DNA from: JAAZNO01 sp012798275
GTDB lineage: Bacteria; Chloroflexota; Anaerolineae; B4-G1; SLSP01
DNA: 64,000 nucleotides
Assembly: GCA_035347995.1 (NCBI GenBank)
Contig: DAOPQD010000002.1
Span: 1-64,000 of the forward strand
Direction: 5' to 3'
Below, piece by piece: positions 33,542 to 41,977 of this stretch (position 1 is the stretch's first letter; each line of letters begins with the position of its first letter). The translations under genes and the position numbers were made by a program. The notes under the pieces are model-generated. The model was given only the letters and a program-made list of their open reading frames with translations, searched no databases and was not told where the DNA came from.

Positions 33542-34605
33542 CCATCCTCACCATCGTCGGCGCGCGCCCGCAATTCATCAAAGCCGCGCCCGTGAGCCGC
33601 GCCCTGCGCCGCACCGCCCGCGAGCTCCTCGTCCACACGGGCCAGCACTACGATTACGGCATGTCCGCCGTCTTTTTCGAGGAGCTCGCGCTCCCCGAAC
33701 CCGACTACAACCTCGGCATCGGCTCTGGCTCACACGGCAAACAAACTGGCGAGATGCTCATTGCCATCGAAGAAGTGCTGCTCAGCGAGCGCCCGGACCG
33801 GGTGCTGGTCTATGGCGACACCAACTCCACGCTCGCGGGGGCGCTCGCGGCGGTGAAACTCCACATCCCCGTGGCGCACGTTGAAGCGGGCCTGCGCAGC
33901 TTCAACCGCGCCATGCCCGAAGAGCACAACCGTGTCCTCACCGATCACGCCGCCGACCTGCTCTTCTGCCCCACCCGGCACGCCGTGGACCTGCTCGCGC
34001 GCGAGGGGATCACACGCGGCGTCCATCTCACCGGTGACGTGATGCTGGACGCCTTCCTCTACAACACCGCCCTGGCCGAACAGCGCTCTACCATCCTGGA
34101 CGCCCTGGGCCTGCAACCGCAAACGTATTATCTGGCCACCCTCCATCGCCCCGCCAACACCGATGATCCGGCGCAGCTGCAAACCCTGCTCGACACGCTG
34201 GCAGAACTCCCCTTGCCCGTGGTCTTGCCCCTGCACCCCCGCACCCGGCAGCGGATCGAGCTCCATGCGCTTGCTCCAAAATCCAAAATCCAAAACCTGA
34301 AAATCATCCCCCCGGTGGGCTATCTCGACATGCTCCTGCTCGAACGCCGCGCCCAACTCATTCTCACCGATTCCGGGGGCGTGCAGAAAGAGGCCTACAT
34401 GGCCGGCGTCCCCTGCGTCACTTTGCGGGATGAGACCGAGTGGGTGGAAACGCTCGATGCGGGATGGAACATCCTCGTGGGCGCCGACCCCGACCGCATC
34501 CGCGCCGCCGTGCGCGACTTCACACCGCCTGCCGAACATCCGCCCCTGTACGGCGACGGTCACGCCGCCGACCGCATCGTGGAAATTCTCATGGCTCGCG
34601 GATAA
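33535..34605 (+). CDS. Second 2-epimerase paralogue, probably WbpI/WlbD-type (UDP-GlcNAc3NAcA 2-epimerase)
   Basis: 356 aa. Same fold as the preceding gene ('IVGARPQFIKAAPVS', 'HVEAGLRSFNRAMPEEHNR', 'TDSGGVQKEAYMAGVPCVTL') but the C-terminal motif is 'RDETEWVETLDAGWN' rather than NTERPIT. That version is, to my knowledge, usual in enzymes acting on diacetamido-uronic sugars, which fits the wlb/wbp genes here. Near residues 250-258 the chain reads 'PKSKIQNLKI', encoded by a CCAAAATCC word repeat like intergenic repeats elsewhere. Confidence 0.85.
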   Translation: MLTILTIVGARPQFIKAAPVSRALRRTARELLVHTGQHYDYGMSAVFFEELALPEPDYNLGIGSGSHGKQTGEMLIAIEEVLLSERPDRVLVYGDTNSTLAGALAAVKLHIPVAHVEAGLRSFNRAMPEEHNRVLTDHAADLLFCPTRHAVDLLAREGITRGVHLTGDVMLDAFLYNTALAEQRSTILDALGLQPQTYYLATLHRPANTDDPAQLQTLLDTLAELPLPVVLPLHPRTRQRIELHALAPKSKIQNLKIIPPVGYLDMLLLERRAQLILTDSGGVQKEAYMAGVPCVTLRDETEWVETLDAGWNILVGADPDRIRAAVRDFTPPAEHPPLYGDGHAADRIVEILMARG

Positions 34606-34647
34606 ATACAGATTTTTTTATTTGAAGAAAATCCGTGAGCCAACCTT

Positions 34648-35874
34648 ATGCGCATGCTCTACCTTTCCCAATACTTTCCGCCTGAAGTCGGCGCGACCCA
34701 GACCCGTGCTTACGAAATGGCCCAGGGCCTGCTCCGCGCCGGCCACCAGGTGACGATGCTCACCGAGGTGCCCAATCACCCCGAAGGCGTCATCCGCCCC
34801 GAGTACCGGGGGCGTCTGATCGCACGGGAATCCCTCGACGGCATTGACGTCATCCGCGTCTGGGTCAAGACCGCGCCGGCCAAGACCTTCAAAACCCGCA
34901 TGACGTTCTATCTGAGCTACATGCTCAATGCCGTGCTGGCGGGACTGCTCCTGGCGCGCGGACGCTACGACGTCATCTACGCCACCTCGCCGCCGCTCTT
35001 CGTTGGAGGCGCGGCCCTGGCCCTGAGTCGCTTGCGCCGCACTCCCCTCGTCTTCGAGGTGCGCGACCTCTGGCCCGAATCCGCCGTGGCGTTGGGCGAG
35101 CTCCATAATCCGCGCTTCATCCGCTGGGCCACCGCCCTCGAAGAAGCCTGTTATCGTCGCGCGCGGCGCATCGTCGTCGTCACCGCAGGGATGCGCGCCC
35201 GGCTGATCGAACGCGGCATCCCCGCCGCCAAACTCGCCCTCATCCCCAACGGCGCGAACACCGAGCTCTTTCAGCCGCAGCCTCAAGCCGGGCAACAGAT
35301 TCGCGCCGCGCTGGGACTGGAGGACAAATTCCTGATCGTGTACGCCGGCATACATGGCATCGCCCAGGGATTGGAGACGGCGCTGCTCGCCGCCGACCGC
35401 CTGCGCGCCGAACCCACCCTTCACTTCCTTTTCATCGGTGAAGGGCCGCGCAAGGCCGACCTGCTGGCGCTGAAGGCCCAGCTGCAGCTCCCCAACGTCA
35501 CCCTGCTCGAAACCCAACCGCGCGAGGCGATCCCCGCGTACCTCTCGGCGGCGAATGTGGCGCTCGTCCCCCTGCGCCGTCTGGAGCTCTTCAAAGGGGC
35601 CCTTCCCTCCAAGCTCTTCGATGCGTGGGCCTGCGCCTGCCCGGTGCTGCTGAGCATTGAGGGCGAGGCGCGCGCCGTCCTGGAACAGGCCCGGGGAGGC
35701 GTCTACTTCCCGCCGGAGGATGCCGAAGCGCTGGCGGAGGCCATCAGGCAGCTGGCCAAGGATCCCGTCGCCTGCCGACGCCTCGGCGAAAACGGCCGGG
35801 CTTTTGTGGAAGCCCATTACTCCCGCCAGGCCCAGGCGCGGACTTTAGTCACATTGCTGGAAACGCTGGAATAA
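34648..35874 (+). CDS. GT4-family glycosyltransferase, WbuB-like
   Basis: 408 aa. 'LYLSQYFPPEVGATQTRAYE', 'EVPNHPEGVIRPEYRGRLI', 'VFEVRDLWPESAVALGEL' and 'LPSKLFDAWACACPVLLSIEGEA' are hallmarks of the WbuB subgroup, which in E. coli adds N-acetylfucosamine in O-antigen synthesis. The actual sugar here is unknown. Separated by 42 nt from the epimerase gene. Confidence 0.88.
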   Translation: MRMLYLSQYFPPEVGATQTRAYEMAQGLLRAGHQVTMLTEVPNHPEGVIRPEYRGRLIARESLDGIDVIRVWVKTAPAKTFKTRMTFYLSYMLNAVLAGLLLARGRYDVIYATSPPLFVGGAALALSRLRRTPLVFEVRDLWPESAVALGELHNPRFIRWATALEEACYRRARRIVVVTAGMRARLIERGIPAAKLALIPNGANTELFQPQPQAGQQIRAALGLEDKFLIVYAGIHGIAQGLETALLAADRLRAEPTLHFLFIGEGPRKADLLALKAQLQLPNVTLLETQPREAIPAYLSAANVALVPLRRLELFKGALPSKLFDAWACACPVLLSIEGEARAVLEQARGGVYFPPEDAEALAEAIRQLAKDPVACRRLGENGRAFVEAHYSRQAQARTLVTLLETLE

Positions 35875-35887
35875 ATCCCCGAACTAT

Positions 35888-35904
35888 GTTATGATATCCA
35901 TAAC
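35888..35904. promoter_or_regulatory. Candidate operator for VapBC autoregulation
   Basis: Perfect inverted repeat GTTATG-ATATC-CATAAC overlapping a TATGAT -10-like box at 35890-35895, 20 nt before the RHH gene. Ribbon-helix-helix antitoxins commonly repress their own promoter at such palindromes; binding here is inferred. Confidence 0.55.
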
Positions 35905-35924
35905 CAGCATATCGGAGGCAAACT

Positions 35925-36197
35925 ATGATTCAGGCACAGGTTGAACTGACCGAAGAACAAGTCCGCCGCCTGCAAGAAATCGCTGAACGTAACCATGTCC
36001 CTATCTCTGAAATGGTCCAACGCGCAGTGGAACACTGGTTGAAACTATATGGAGACATTCCAATCGAGGAACGTCAACGGCGAGCGTTAGCGGTGGTGGG
36101 ACGTTTCCATGGCGGACAAGGCGACATAGCCAGGAATCACAATAATTACGTTGCCGAATCCATAAACGATTATGAACCCTCAGACAATCTTCCTTGA
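35925..36197 (+). CDS. Ribbon-helix-helix antitoxin (VapB/CopG-like)
   Basis: 90 aa. The N-terminal 'IQAQVELTEEQVRRLQEIAE' then 'VPISEMVQRAVEHWLKL' is a ribbon-helix-helix DNA-binding fold, followed by a flexible tail that would wrap the toxin. CGGAGG precedes the ATG. It overlaps the PIN gene by 26 nt, the usual arrangement for vapBC pairs. It likely represses its own promoter. Confidence 0.88.
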   Translation: MIQAQVELTEEQVRRLQEIAERNHVPISEMVQRAVEHWLKLYGDIPIEERQRRALAVVGRFHGGQGDIARNHNNYVAESINDYEPSDNLP

Positions 36198-36591
36198 TAC
36201 CTCTGGCATCCTCGCAGTATTAGATGCAGACGCCGATGAGTTTCCCGCCGCCTGTGAGACCTGGACATCGTGGGTATTGCAGGCGACACCTTTTGTTACC
36301 AGCAACTACGTCGTCGTCGAAACGCTCGCCGTCATTCAACGTCGTTATGGGATGACTGCAGTTCGCGCTCTGCACGACGAGCTCCTGCCCCTGGTTTACA
36401 TTACATGGATTGACGAAACTTTACACGAACAAGCTTTTCAGCAATTCCTGGTTGCTAACCGCCGTCAGCTCAGCCTCGTGGACTGCACCAGTTTCACCCT
36501 GATGCGCGCCCTGGGGCTGCGCAGCGTCTTCACCTTCGACCCGCACTTCGCCGAACAAGGCTTTACCTGTTATCCGGAACTGTCACCATGA
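36172..36591 (+). CDS. PIN-domain ribonuclease toxin (VapC-like)
   Basis: 139 aa. The acidic residues of the PIN site appear in 'IFLDTSGIL' near 8, 'VVVETLAV' near 49, 'LVDCTSF' near 104 and 'FTFDPHF' near 122. VapC toxins cleave tRNA or rRNA with Mg2+. The stop overlaps the next gene start by 4 nt (ATGA). Confidence 0.9.
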   Translation: MNPQTIFLDTSGILAVLDADADEFPAACETWTSWVLQATPFVTSNYVVVETLAVIQRRYGMTAVRALHDELLPLVYITWIDETLHEQAFQQFLVANRRQLSLVDCTSFTLMRALGLRSVFTFDPHFAEQGFTCYPELSP

Positions 36592-36845
36592 TGCCCTCGC
36601 CGCTGGCGATAGACTTCCAACCTCTATGCGCCTTCCTGGCGACGCAAGACGAAGTGGTCGTGGCCTACCTTTTTGGTTCGGTGGCGCAAGGCCAGGCCCG
36701 TCCCGGCTCAGATGTAGACCTCGCGCTCTTGCTCTCTGCCAATCTGGAGCCCGACCTCCGTGCAGACCGTTCAAGGAAAGAGGGCTCAATGGACGCCGTG
36801 CTCCTGCAACGTCTGGAAGAACTGACCCGCGAGACTGAGGCCTGA
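36588..36845 (+). pseudogene. Truncated MNT-type nucleotidyltransferase
   Basis: 85 aa. Residues 24-50 have the intact 'YLFGSVAQGQARPGSDVDLA' signature, but after residue 50 the normal second half (third Asp and C-terminal helix) is missing, and the last 30 residues ('GSMDAVLLQRLEELTRETEA') look like the start of a HEPN-type helix joined in frame. A deletion fusing the start of an MNT gene to the start of its HEPN partner would explain it. Probably inactive, but it keeps overlapping translation with VapC. Confidence 0.7.
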
Positions 36846-36847
36846 GC

Positions 36848-37972
36848 GTGTCCTTCACCCTCGACGTTTCCGCCGCCGTGCATCACCGGGCAGGACTGGG
36901 CCGCTACGCCGAGAGCCTCACCCGCGCCCTCGCGGCTCTCGCGCCTGAGGAGCTCGCTCTCTTCTACAATGCGGAGCGTGGAATCAGCCCCCTCGCCGGA
37001 CTGGAGCAGCTCCCCACTCACACCGTCGCGCTGGGCTACAAACCCTGGCGGATGCTGGTCTGGGCCGGACAGCTGGCGCGCCTTCCCTTCAACCGCCTCG
37101 TACCCGGCGCGACGCTCTTCCACGCGACCGAGCATCTGCTCCTGCCGCTGCGCGACATCCCCACCGTCCTCACCGTCCACGATCTCATCTTCCGCCATCT
37201 GCCGGAGCACCACAAGCGGCTCAACCGCTGGTATCTCAACGCCACGCTGCCGCTCTACTGTCGCCGCGCCACGCACCTCATCGCCGTCTCCGAGGCCACC
37301 CGCCAGGACGTAATTGCCGCCTACGGCCTCCCGCCGGAGAAAATCACCGTCATCCACGAGGCCGCCGATCCGCAATTCCGGCCGCAGTCGCCAGAGCGCA
37401 TCGCCGCCGCGCGCGCGCGCTATCAGCTGCCGGAAACCTACCTGCTCTACGTGGGGACCATCGAGCCGCGCAAGAATCTCACCCGCCTGCTCCATGCCTG
37501 GGAGCCGCTCTATCGCGCCGGGGAGGCGCCGCCGCTCGTCATCGTGGGGAAGCGCGGCTGGCTGGTCGAGGATTTCTACACCGCGCTGGAAGCTTCGCCG
37601 GCCCGCGAAGGGATACGCTTCACCGGCTACGTCGCCGATGAGGACCTGCCCGCGCTCTACGCTGGCGCGCGCGCCTTCACCTTCCTCAGCCTCTACGAAG
37701 GCTTTGGGCTTCCGCCGCTGGAGGCGATGGCCTGCGGCGCGCCGGTACTCTGCAGCGACACTTCCGCGCTGCCAGAGGTCGTCGGCGACGCCGCGCTGAC
37801 CGTGTCGCCCACCAGCGTGGACGCGATCCGCGAGGGGCTACGACACTTGCTCACCGCCGCCGACCTGCGCGCCGACTTGCGGGAACGCGGTCTACACCGC
37901 GCGGCGGCGTTCTCCTGGGAGCGCGCCGCCGCCGAAACGTACCGCCTCTACCGTCGCCTGCTCGCCCCGTGA
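36848..37972 (+). CDS. GT4-family glycosyltransferase
   Basis: 374 aa with a GTG start 2 nt after the preceding stop. 'LDVSAAVHHRAGLGRYAESL', 'TVHDLIFRHLPEHH', 'YVGTIEPRKNLTRLL' and 'EGFGLPPLEAMACGAPVL' are typical of mannosyltransferase-like GT4 enzymes. Last gene of the polysaccharide block; it ends 5 nt from the convergent PDZ gene. Confidence 0.9.
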   Translation: MSFTLDVSAAVHHRAGLGRYAESLTRALAALAPEELALFYNAERGISPLAGLEQLPTHTVALGYKPWRMLVWAGQLARLPFNRLVPGATLFHATEHLLLPLRDIPTVLTVHDLIFRHLPEHHKRLNRWYLNATLPLYCRRATHLIAVSEATRQDVIAAYGLPPEKITVIHEAADPQFRPQSPERIAAARARYQLPETYLLYVGTIEPRKNLTRLLHAWEPLYRAGEAPPLVIVGKRGWLVEDFYTALEASPAREGIRFTGYVADEDLPALYAGARAFTFLSLYEGFGLPPLEAMACGAPVLCSDTSALPEVVGDAALTVSPTSVDAIREGLRHLLTAADLRADLRERGLHRAAAFSWERAAAETYRLYRRLLAP

Positions 37973-37977
37973 GGCGC

Positions 37978-38505
37978 CTATCCCTCGTCGAAGGGCGGCA
38001 CGTCGAAATATTCGGGACTCGGCAACAACTCCATGCCGGGGAACACCCCCAACGTCACCGTAAACTCGCGCTCCGCGTCGCCCCGCAACGCGACCACCGT
38101 CACCTCATCGCCGGGCGCGTACTGCGCCACCATGACATCCAGGGGCTGCTCTTCGGTGACCGCCTGCCCATCGAATTCGATGATCACGTCGCCGCTCTCC
38201 AGGCCAGCGCGCTCCGCCGGGCTATCTATGACCACGTCGGTGACCAGCGCTCCCTCAGGCGTCATCTGAAAGTAGATGCCCAACCAGGGGCGTAAGGACT
38301 CCTCCGGCACATACGGCTCCCACTCTGGCGGCGCGTGTCCGTCTTCAGGCCATGAATACGACCCCGTTTCTACACCTTGTCCCACCGCCAGTCCCATCAC
38401 ACTGCCCAAACAAAGCCCCATCAGACAACACATCCCACCCACTACCAACAACAGACAGACAAGTCCCACCCACTTCCAGGTACTGGTGCTATTTGTGCTG
38501 TTCAT
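37978..38505 (-). CDS. Membrane-anchored PDZ-domain protein
   Basis: 175 aa. One N-terminal membrane helix (about 12-37, Gly/Cys/Met-rich), a short linker, then a PDZ domain at about 75-155: 'LRPWLGIYFQMTPEGALVTD', 'SPAERAGLESGDVIIEFDGQ'. There is no protease domain, so it probably serves as a peptide-binding or scaffold part outside the membrane. Four nt separate it from the upstream phospholipase-D-like gene. Confidence 0.85.
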   Translation of the reverse strand: MNSTNSTSTWKWVGLVCLLLVVGGMCCLMGLCLGSVMGLAVGQGVETGSYSWPEDGHAPPEWEPYVPEESLRPWLGIYFQMTPEGALVTDVVIDSPAERAGLESGDVIIEFDGQAVTEEQPLDVMVAQYAPGDEVTVVALRGDAEREFTVTLGVFPGMELLPSPEYFDVPPFDEG

Positions 38506-38509
38506 TGCC

Positions 38510-39538
38510 TCACTCCTGTGCTTGCTGATATACCCTTGAGAACTCTTCCAAATAACGCGCGGCGAGCTCCGGACTGTGGACGATCAACACGTTCTCGTCG
38601 TTACTCTCCGCCGCACTGCGGGTAAAGTTATAGGAGCCAGTGATCACGACCGCCTCATCCACGATGATGACTTTGTGGTGCATGGTATACGGATTGCCAT
38701 CGAGCCGCACATCCACGCCGGCCTGACGCAACGCCTCATAATCCGCGCCGGTAGCGGTGATTTGCTCCTCTTCGACCACTCCCTGCACTAACAGCCCCGC
38801 TTGCTGCTTGCGGGAAAGCACGCCGGCAATGTCGTTGTCCGTGAAAGTGAACGCCATGAAGCGGATGCTAGACTGCGCCGCTTCGAGCGCCGCCACGATT
38901 TGCGGCTGCGGCTTGTCCTCCGGCGCGAAGTAGAGCTCCAGGACGCCATCGCTCAGCGGCAGCTGCGGATGGGGAGTGTTGGCCGGCGAATCCGGCCCGA
39001 AGAGCTGCTCCGTGAACATCTCCTCGAATTCGGTCGTGTAATCCTCCGCCGCCGCGGTCGAAGTGAGGATGACCACATTGTTGTCGTTGCGATACGTCTC
39101 GCTGTACGTGAAGTTCCACGAGCCGGTCCAGACCGTGCGTCCGTCAATCACGATAAACTTGTCGTGCATGAAGGGATCACGGCGCTCGATGACGACCGGC
39201 GCCCCCGCCTGCTGCAGCGCCACAGGACCGCGCTCGTTCCGATACGTCCCCTCGGTGACCAGGCGCACCTGCACGCCGCGTTCATGCGCCTGCACCAATG
39301 CCTCCGTCACCGAAGGCAGATCCAGCTCGTACATCGCCACGTCAATGCTGGTCTCGGCGGCTTCGATAGCGGCGACCAGCTCCGCCTCCAACGCCGCGCC
39401 ATTCGCGCCGGATTGGGTGAACGCCACCGTGAGCGTCACCCCATCTTTGTCGGCAGGACCGGCGCCCGCCGGCAGCTCGCAGCCCGCCAGCAGCCCCAGC
39501 AACAGCACGCCCCCCACAATTTTCCTGAGCCCTCTCAT
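38510..39538 (-). CDS. Phospholipase D-superfamily lipoprotein
   Basis: 342 aa. Lipoprotein signal with lipobox 'LLAGC' at about residue 19. Two PLD half-sites: 'MHDKFIVIDGRTVWTGSWNFT' split as HDK near 144 and 'HHKVIIVDEAVVITGSYNFT' as HHK near 283, both with the HxK and the later Asp. PLD-family enzymes hydrolyse phosphodiesters through a phospho-histidine; substrate may be lipid, nucleic acid or wall polymer. Being lipidated, it acts outside the cytoplasmic membrane. Confidence 0.88.
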   Translation of the reverse strand: MRGLRKIVGGVLLLGLLAGCELPAGAGPADKDGVTLTVAFTQSGANGAALEAELVAAIEAAETSIDVAMYELDLPSVTEALVQAHERGVQVRLVTEGTYRNERGPVALQQAGAPVVIERRDPFMHDKFIVIDGRTVWTGSWNFTYSETYRNDNNVVILTSTAAAEDYTTEFEEMFTEQLFGPDSPANTPHPQLPLSDGVLELYFAPEDKPQPQIVAALEAAQSSIRFMAFTFTDNDIAGVLSRKQQAGLLVQGVVEEEQITATGADYEALRQAGVDVRLDGNPYTMHHKVIIVDEAVVITGSYNFTRSAAESNDENVLIVHSPELAARYLEEFSRVYQQAQE

Positions 39539-39574
39539 GCTTTCCTCATCTTCCTCCCCCCGCGCCAGGCCGGC

Positions 39575-40162
39575 TCACGCGAGAGAGCGGCTGAACTGCT
39601 CCAGGAGCGCCGTCTGCGGCGGTGTAGGACGCACGAAGACCCGCCGCGCGCGGATCGCAGCCCACGCCTCATCGGGCCTCATCCCCCTGGAGACGAGGTA
39701 CGCCGCCGCCACCAACGGCGCGCGCCCCACCCCCGCCGCGCAATGGATGTAGACCCCGCGTCCCGCCGCAATCTGTGCCGTGATGAAGTCCACCCCGCGC
39801 TGCAGCTCCGCCAGCGAGGGCACGGCATCATCCACCGTCGGCAGCCAGAGATAATGCTCCGGCGCAATGCCCCGCGCGGCGTCGTCCGACTCAGCGCGCA
39901 GGTTGACCACGGCCCCGATGCCCCAGGCGCGCATACGGGACAAGCCCCGGCGCCGATGCTGCCCTCCCACGAACAGCAACGGCTGCACCTGGCTCACGGA
40001 TTTGGGGGAAACGCCCTGCACCAGCGAGGCCAGCTTGTCCCACACCCACAGCCAGGTGGAAGAAAGCCCCTGTTCCCGCAAGCGCCGGACGATGATGTAG
40101 ACCAGCTTCGCCGGGGGGAAAGCCGCCAACCGTTGATGCGTCGCAAAGACATCCTGTTCCAA
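39575..40162 (-). CDS. Dual-specificity protein phosphatase-like protein
   Basis: 195 aa. The catalytic loop is 'HCAAGVGRAPLV' (Cys near residue 141, Arg six residues later), with an upstream general-acid Asp in 'WLPTVDDAVPS'. The first 60 residues are a basic helical extension ending in a WD-like segment before 'LLFVGGQHRR'. The target may be phosphoprotein, phospholipid or phosphosugar. The leader contains a CTTTGCGTTCT word repeat. Confidence 0.85.
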   Translation of the reverse strand: MEQDVFATHQRLAAFPPAKLVYIIVRRLREQGLSSTWLWVWDKLASLVQGVSPKSVSQVQPLLFVGGQHRRRGLSRMRAWGIGAVVNLRAESDDAARGIAPEHYLWLPTVDDAVPSLAELQRGVDFITAQIAAGRGVYIHCAAGVGRAPLVAAAYLVSRGMRPDEAWAAIRARRVFVRPTPPQTALLEQFSRSLA

Positions 40163-40241
40163 TTTGGCCGCCTTGTGCTAATTTTTGACCGCCGAGAACG
40201 CAAAGTTTTGGATGTCCTGGCGTTCTTTGCAGGTAACGTTT

Positions 40242-41879
40242 CTAAGGATATAGCGCCGAGGCGATGTCGGCGCTATCCGCGGCGTGACCCTGGATCTCGC
40301 CGTACAGATCGTCATAATCGCGGGTGCGGATCACCACCGGCATGGGCACTGCATGGCCCAAAATCAGCGCCTGTTGCCGAGTCTCCAGGCGCGCCAGCAC
40401 CTCCCGCAACGCCGCCGAACCCGCCACCCCGGTGAACACCGCGCGGATGTCGTTCTCCTCGTCCAGCAACGCCGTGATCCGGGTGCCGATCTGGCTCATC
40501 ACCTCCGGATCAATCCCGCTGGGACGCTGGTCCACGACAAGCAAGGTGACGTTGTACTTACGCATCTCGCGGGCAATCGTCCCGAAAATCGTGTGTTTGG
40601 CGATGGCGGGATCGAGGAACTTGTGCGCCTCCTCGATAGTGATGACCAACGGGCGCGGCTCCTGCCCCTGTCCGCCCAGAGACGCCTCCTTGCGCGTCAC
40701 ATACGCCTGATGAATGCGCCGGGTGATATAGTTCGCCACGAGGATGTAGGCCTCCAGCGCGTTGCCGTACCGTCCAAATTCCAGCACCACGCTCTTGCCG
40801 CTGTTGATGTAATCCAGAATCCGCCCGATGGGATCATCCGGAGCCTCGTCCACCAAAAAGCCGAAGCGGTACAGCTGCGCCAGCTTCCGCTGGATCGCGC
40901 CCAACGTCCCCTCGTGGATCTGCTTCCCGTCCTCGGTCAATGCCGCCAGCCCCTCATCCGGCTCATCGGAGAGCAAGCGACGCACCCAGGCCGGCCCCAG
41001 TCGGCGGCGGAGCATATACAGGGCGTTAGTCTGCACCTCGGTGAAGCCGAACAGCGGCGCGAGCATCTCCAAATCCTCCGGCTCCAACTGCTCATAGCCG
41101 ATGCGGACCGTGAAGTCCACCTTGCTGCCCCGGCGGCGCGAGGACTCCGGGTCGAGCGTGAAGACGCTCACGCGCCCGTCGTAAAAAAGCTGCCGCAGGC
41201 CCTTCACGTCCTGGCGCGACTCGTCCTGGCTCTTCCAGCCATATTCGTTGTGCATGTCGAAAATGAGGTTGACCGCCGCACGCTCCTGGATAATGCCGGC
41301 GAGCACCATCCGCGTGAGGAAAGTCTTGCCCGTGCCGCTTTTGCCGAAAATGCCGCTGGAGCGCTCCACAAAGCGCTTGAGATCCAGGGCGACGCGCGTG
41401 TCTGGCATCTCCAACGGCTCGCCGATGTAAAAATGCCCCGCCTCGTCGGCGTTGCCAAAAATCTCGGCGACCTCTTCCGGGCTGGCGTCGTAGACCTGCG
41501 TGAAATGCGCGGGCACCGTCTTGGCCGGGCGCACCTCGCCCTTCTCCAGCACCAGCATCGGCGTGATGTGCACCCGTCCCGAGGTCAGCGTGCCGCGGTA
41601 GGCGCGCGCCAGAAAGCCGTCCGGGTCCGCCGGGGGGAACTGCTCCACCTCCGGATGCTGCGTCTCCAGCGCCACGTCGGTGATCATACCGAAGAAGCGG
41701 CGCTCCGTCTGCCCCCGGATCACCACATAGCGCCCCACCGCCAGCCCCTCGATGAGGCGATCGGGAGCGAGTTTGGCGTCCAGCCCCCGGCTCAGACTAC
41801 CGGCGACGACCACCCCCAGCGGCGAGGTCGTCGCCGCTGGCGGACGGGGGAACCAGCGTTCAAGTTCGGATTCGGACAT
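40242..41879 (-). CDS. herA: HerA/FtsK-family hexameric ATPase
   Basis: 545 aa. The N-terminal HAS-barrel domain is about 20-130; Walker A 'GIFGKSGTGKTFLTR' is near 193-207, Walker B-like 'PLVITIEEAHKFLDP' near 420, and 'VVDQRPSGIDPEVMSQIGTR' near 458 is a HerA hallmark. HerA normally works with the nuclease NurA in DNA end processing, but there is no NurA next to it. GAGGGG precedes the ATG; its leader is a TTACGCA word repeat. Confidence 0.9.
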   Translation of the reverse strand: MSESELERWFPRPPAATTSPLGVVVAGSLSRGLDAKLAPDRLIEGLAVGRYVVIRGQTERRFFGMITDVALETQHPEVEQFPPADPDGFLARAYRGTLTSGRVHITPMLVLEKGEVRPAKTVPAHFTQVYDASPEEVAEIFGNADEAGHFYIGEPLEMPDTRVALDLKRFVERSSGIFGKSGTGKTFLTRMVLAGIIQERAAVNLIFDMHNEYGWKSQDESRQDVKGLRQLFYDGRVSVFTLDPESSRRRGSKVDFTVRIGYEQLEPEDLEMLAPLFGFTEVQTNALYMLRRRLGPAWVRRLLSDEPDEGLAALTEDGKQIHEGTLGAIQRKLAQLYRFGFLVDEAPDDPIGRILDYINSGKSVVLEFGRYGNALEAYILVANYITRRIHQAYVTRKEASLGGQGQEPRPLVITIEEAHKFLDPAIAKHTIFGTIAREMRKYNVTLLVVDQRPSGIDPEVMSQIGTRITALLDEENDIRAVFTGVAGSAALREVLARLETRQQALILGHAVPMPVVIRTRDYDDLYGEIQGHAADSADIASALYP

Positions 41880-41888
41880 AAAGGCCCC

Positions 41889-41975
41889 TCAAAAAATGCG
41901 TGATGCGTAATGCGTAAAGATAGAACCCGTGCCCACGTGCTTACGTCTCCACGTACCCACATTCACACCTTTCCG
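41889..41975 (-). repeat. TTACGCA/ACGTAAGC word repeat in the herA leader
   Basis: Toward herA it reads with TACGTGG, ACGTAAGC, then TTACGCATTACGCATCACG, ending 9 nt before the gene's Shine-Dalgarno. Same class as the other leader repeats. Confidence 0.8.
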
Positions 41976-41977
41976 GG

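Noticed and set aside
38510..41879. HerA plus phospholipase-D-like gene as a phage-defence pair
   Set aside because: The PLD protein has a lipoprotein signal and so acts outside the membrane; a phosphatase gene lies between and no nuclease or SIR2 partner is present.
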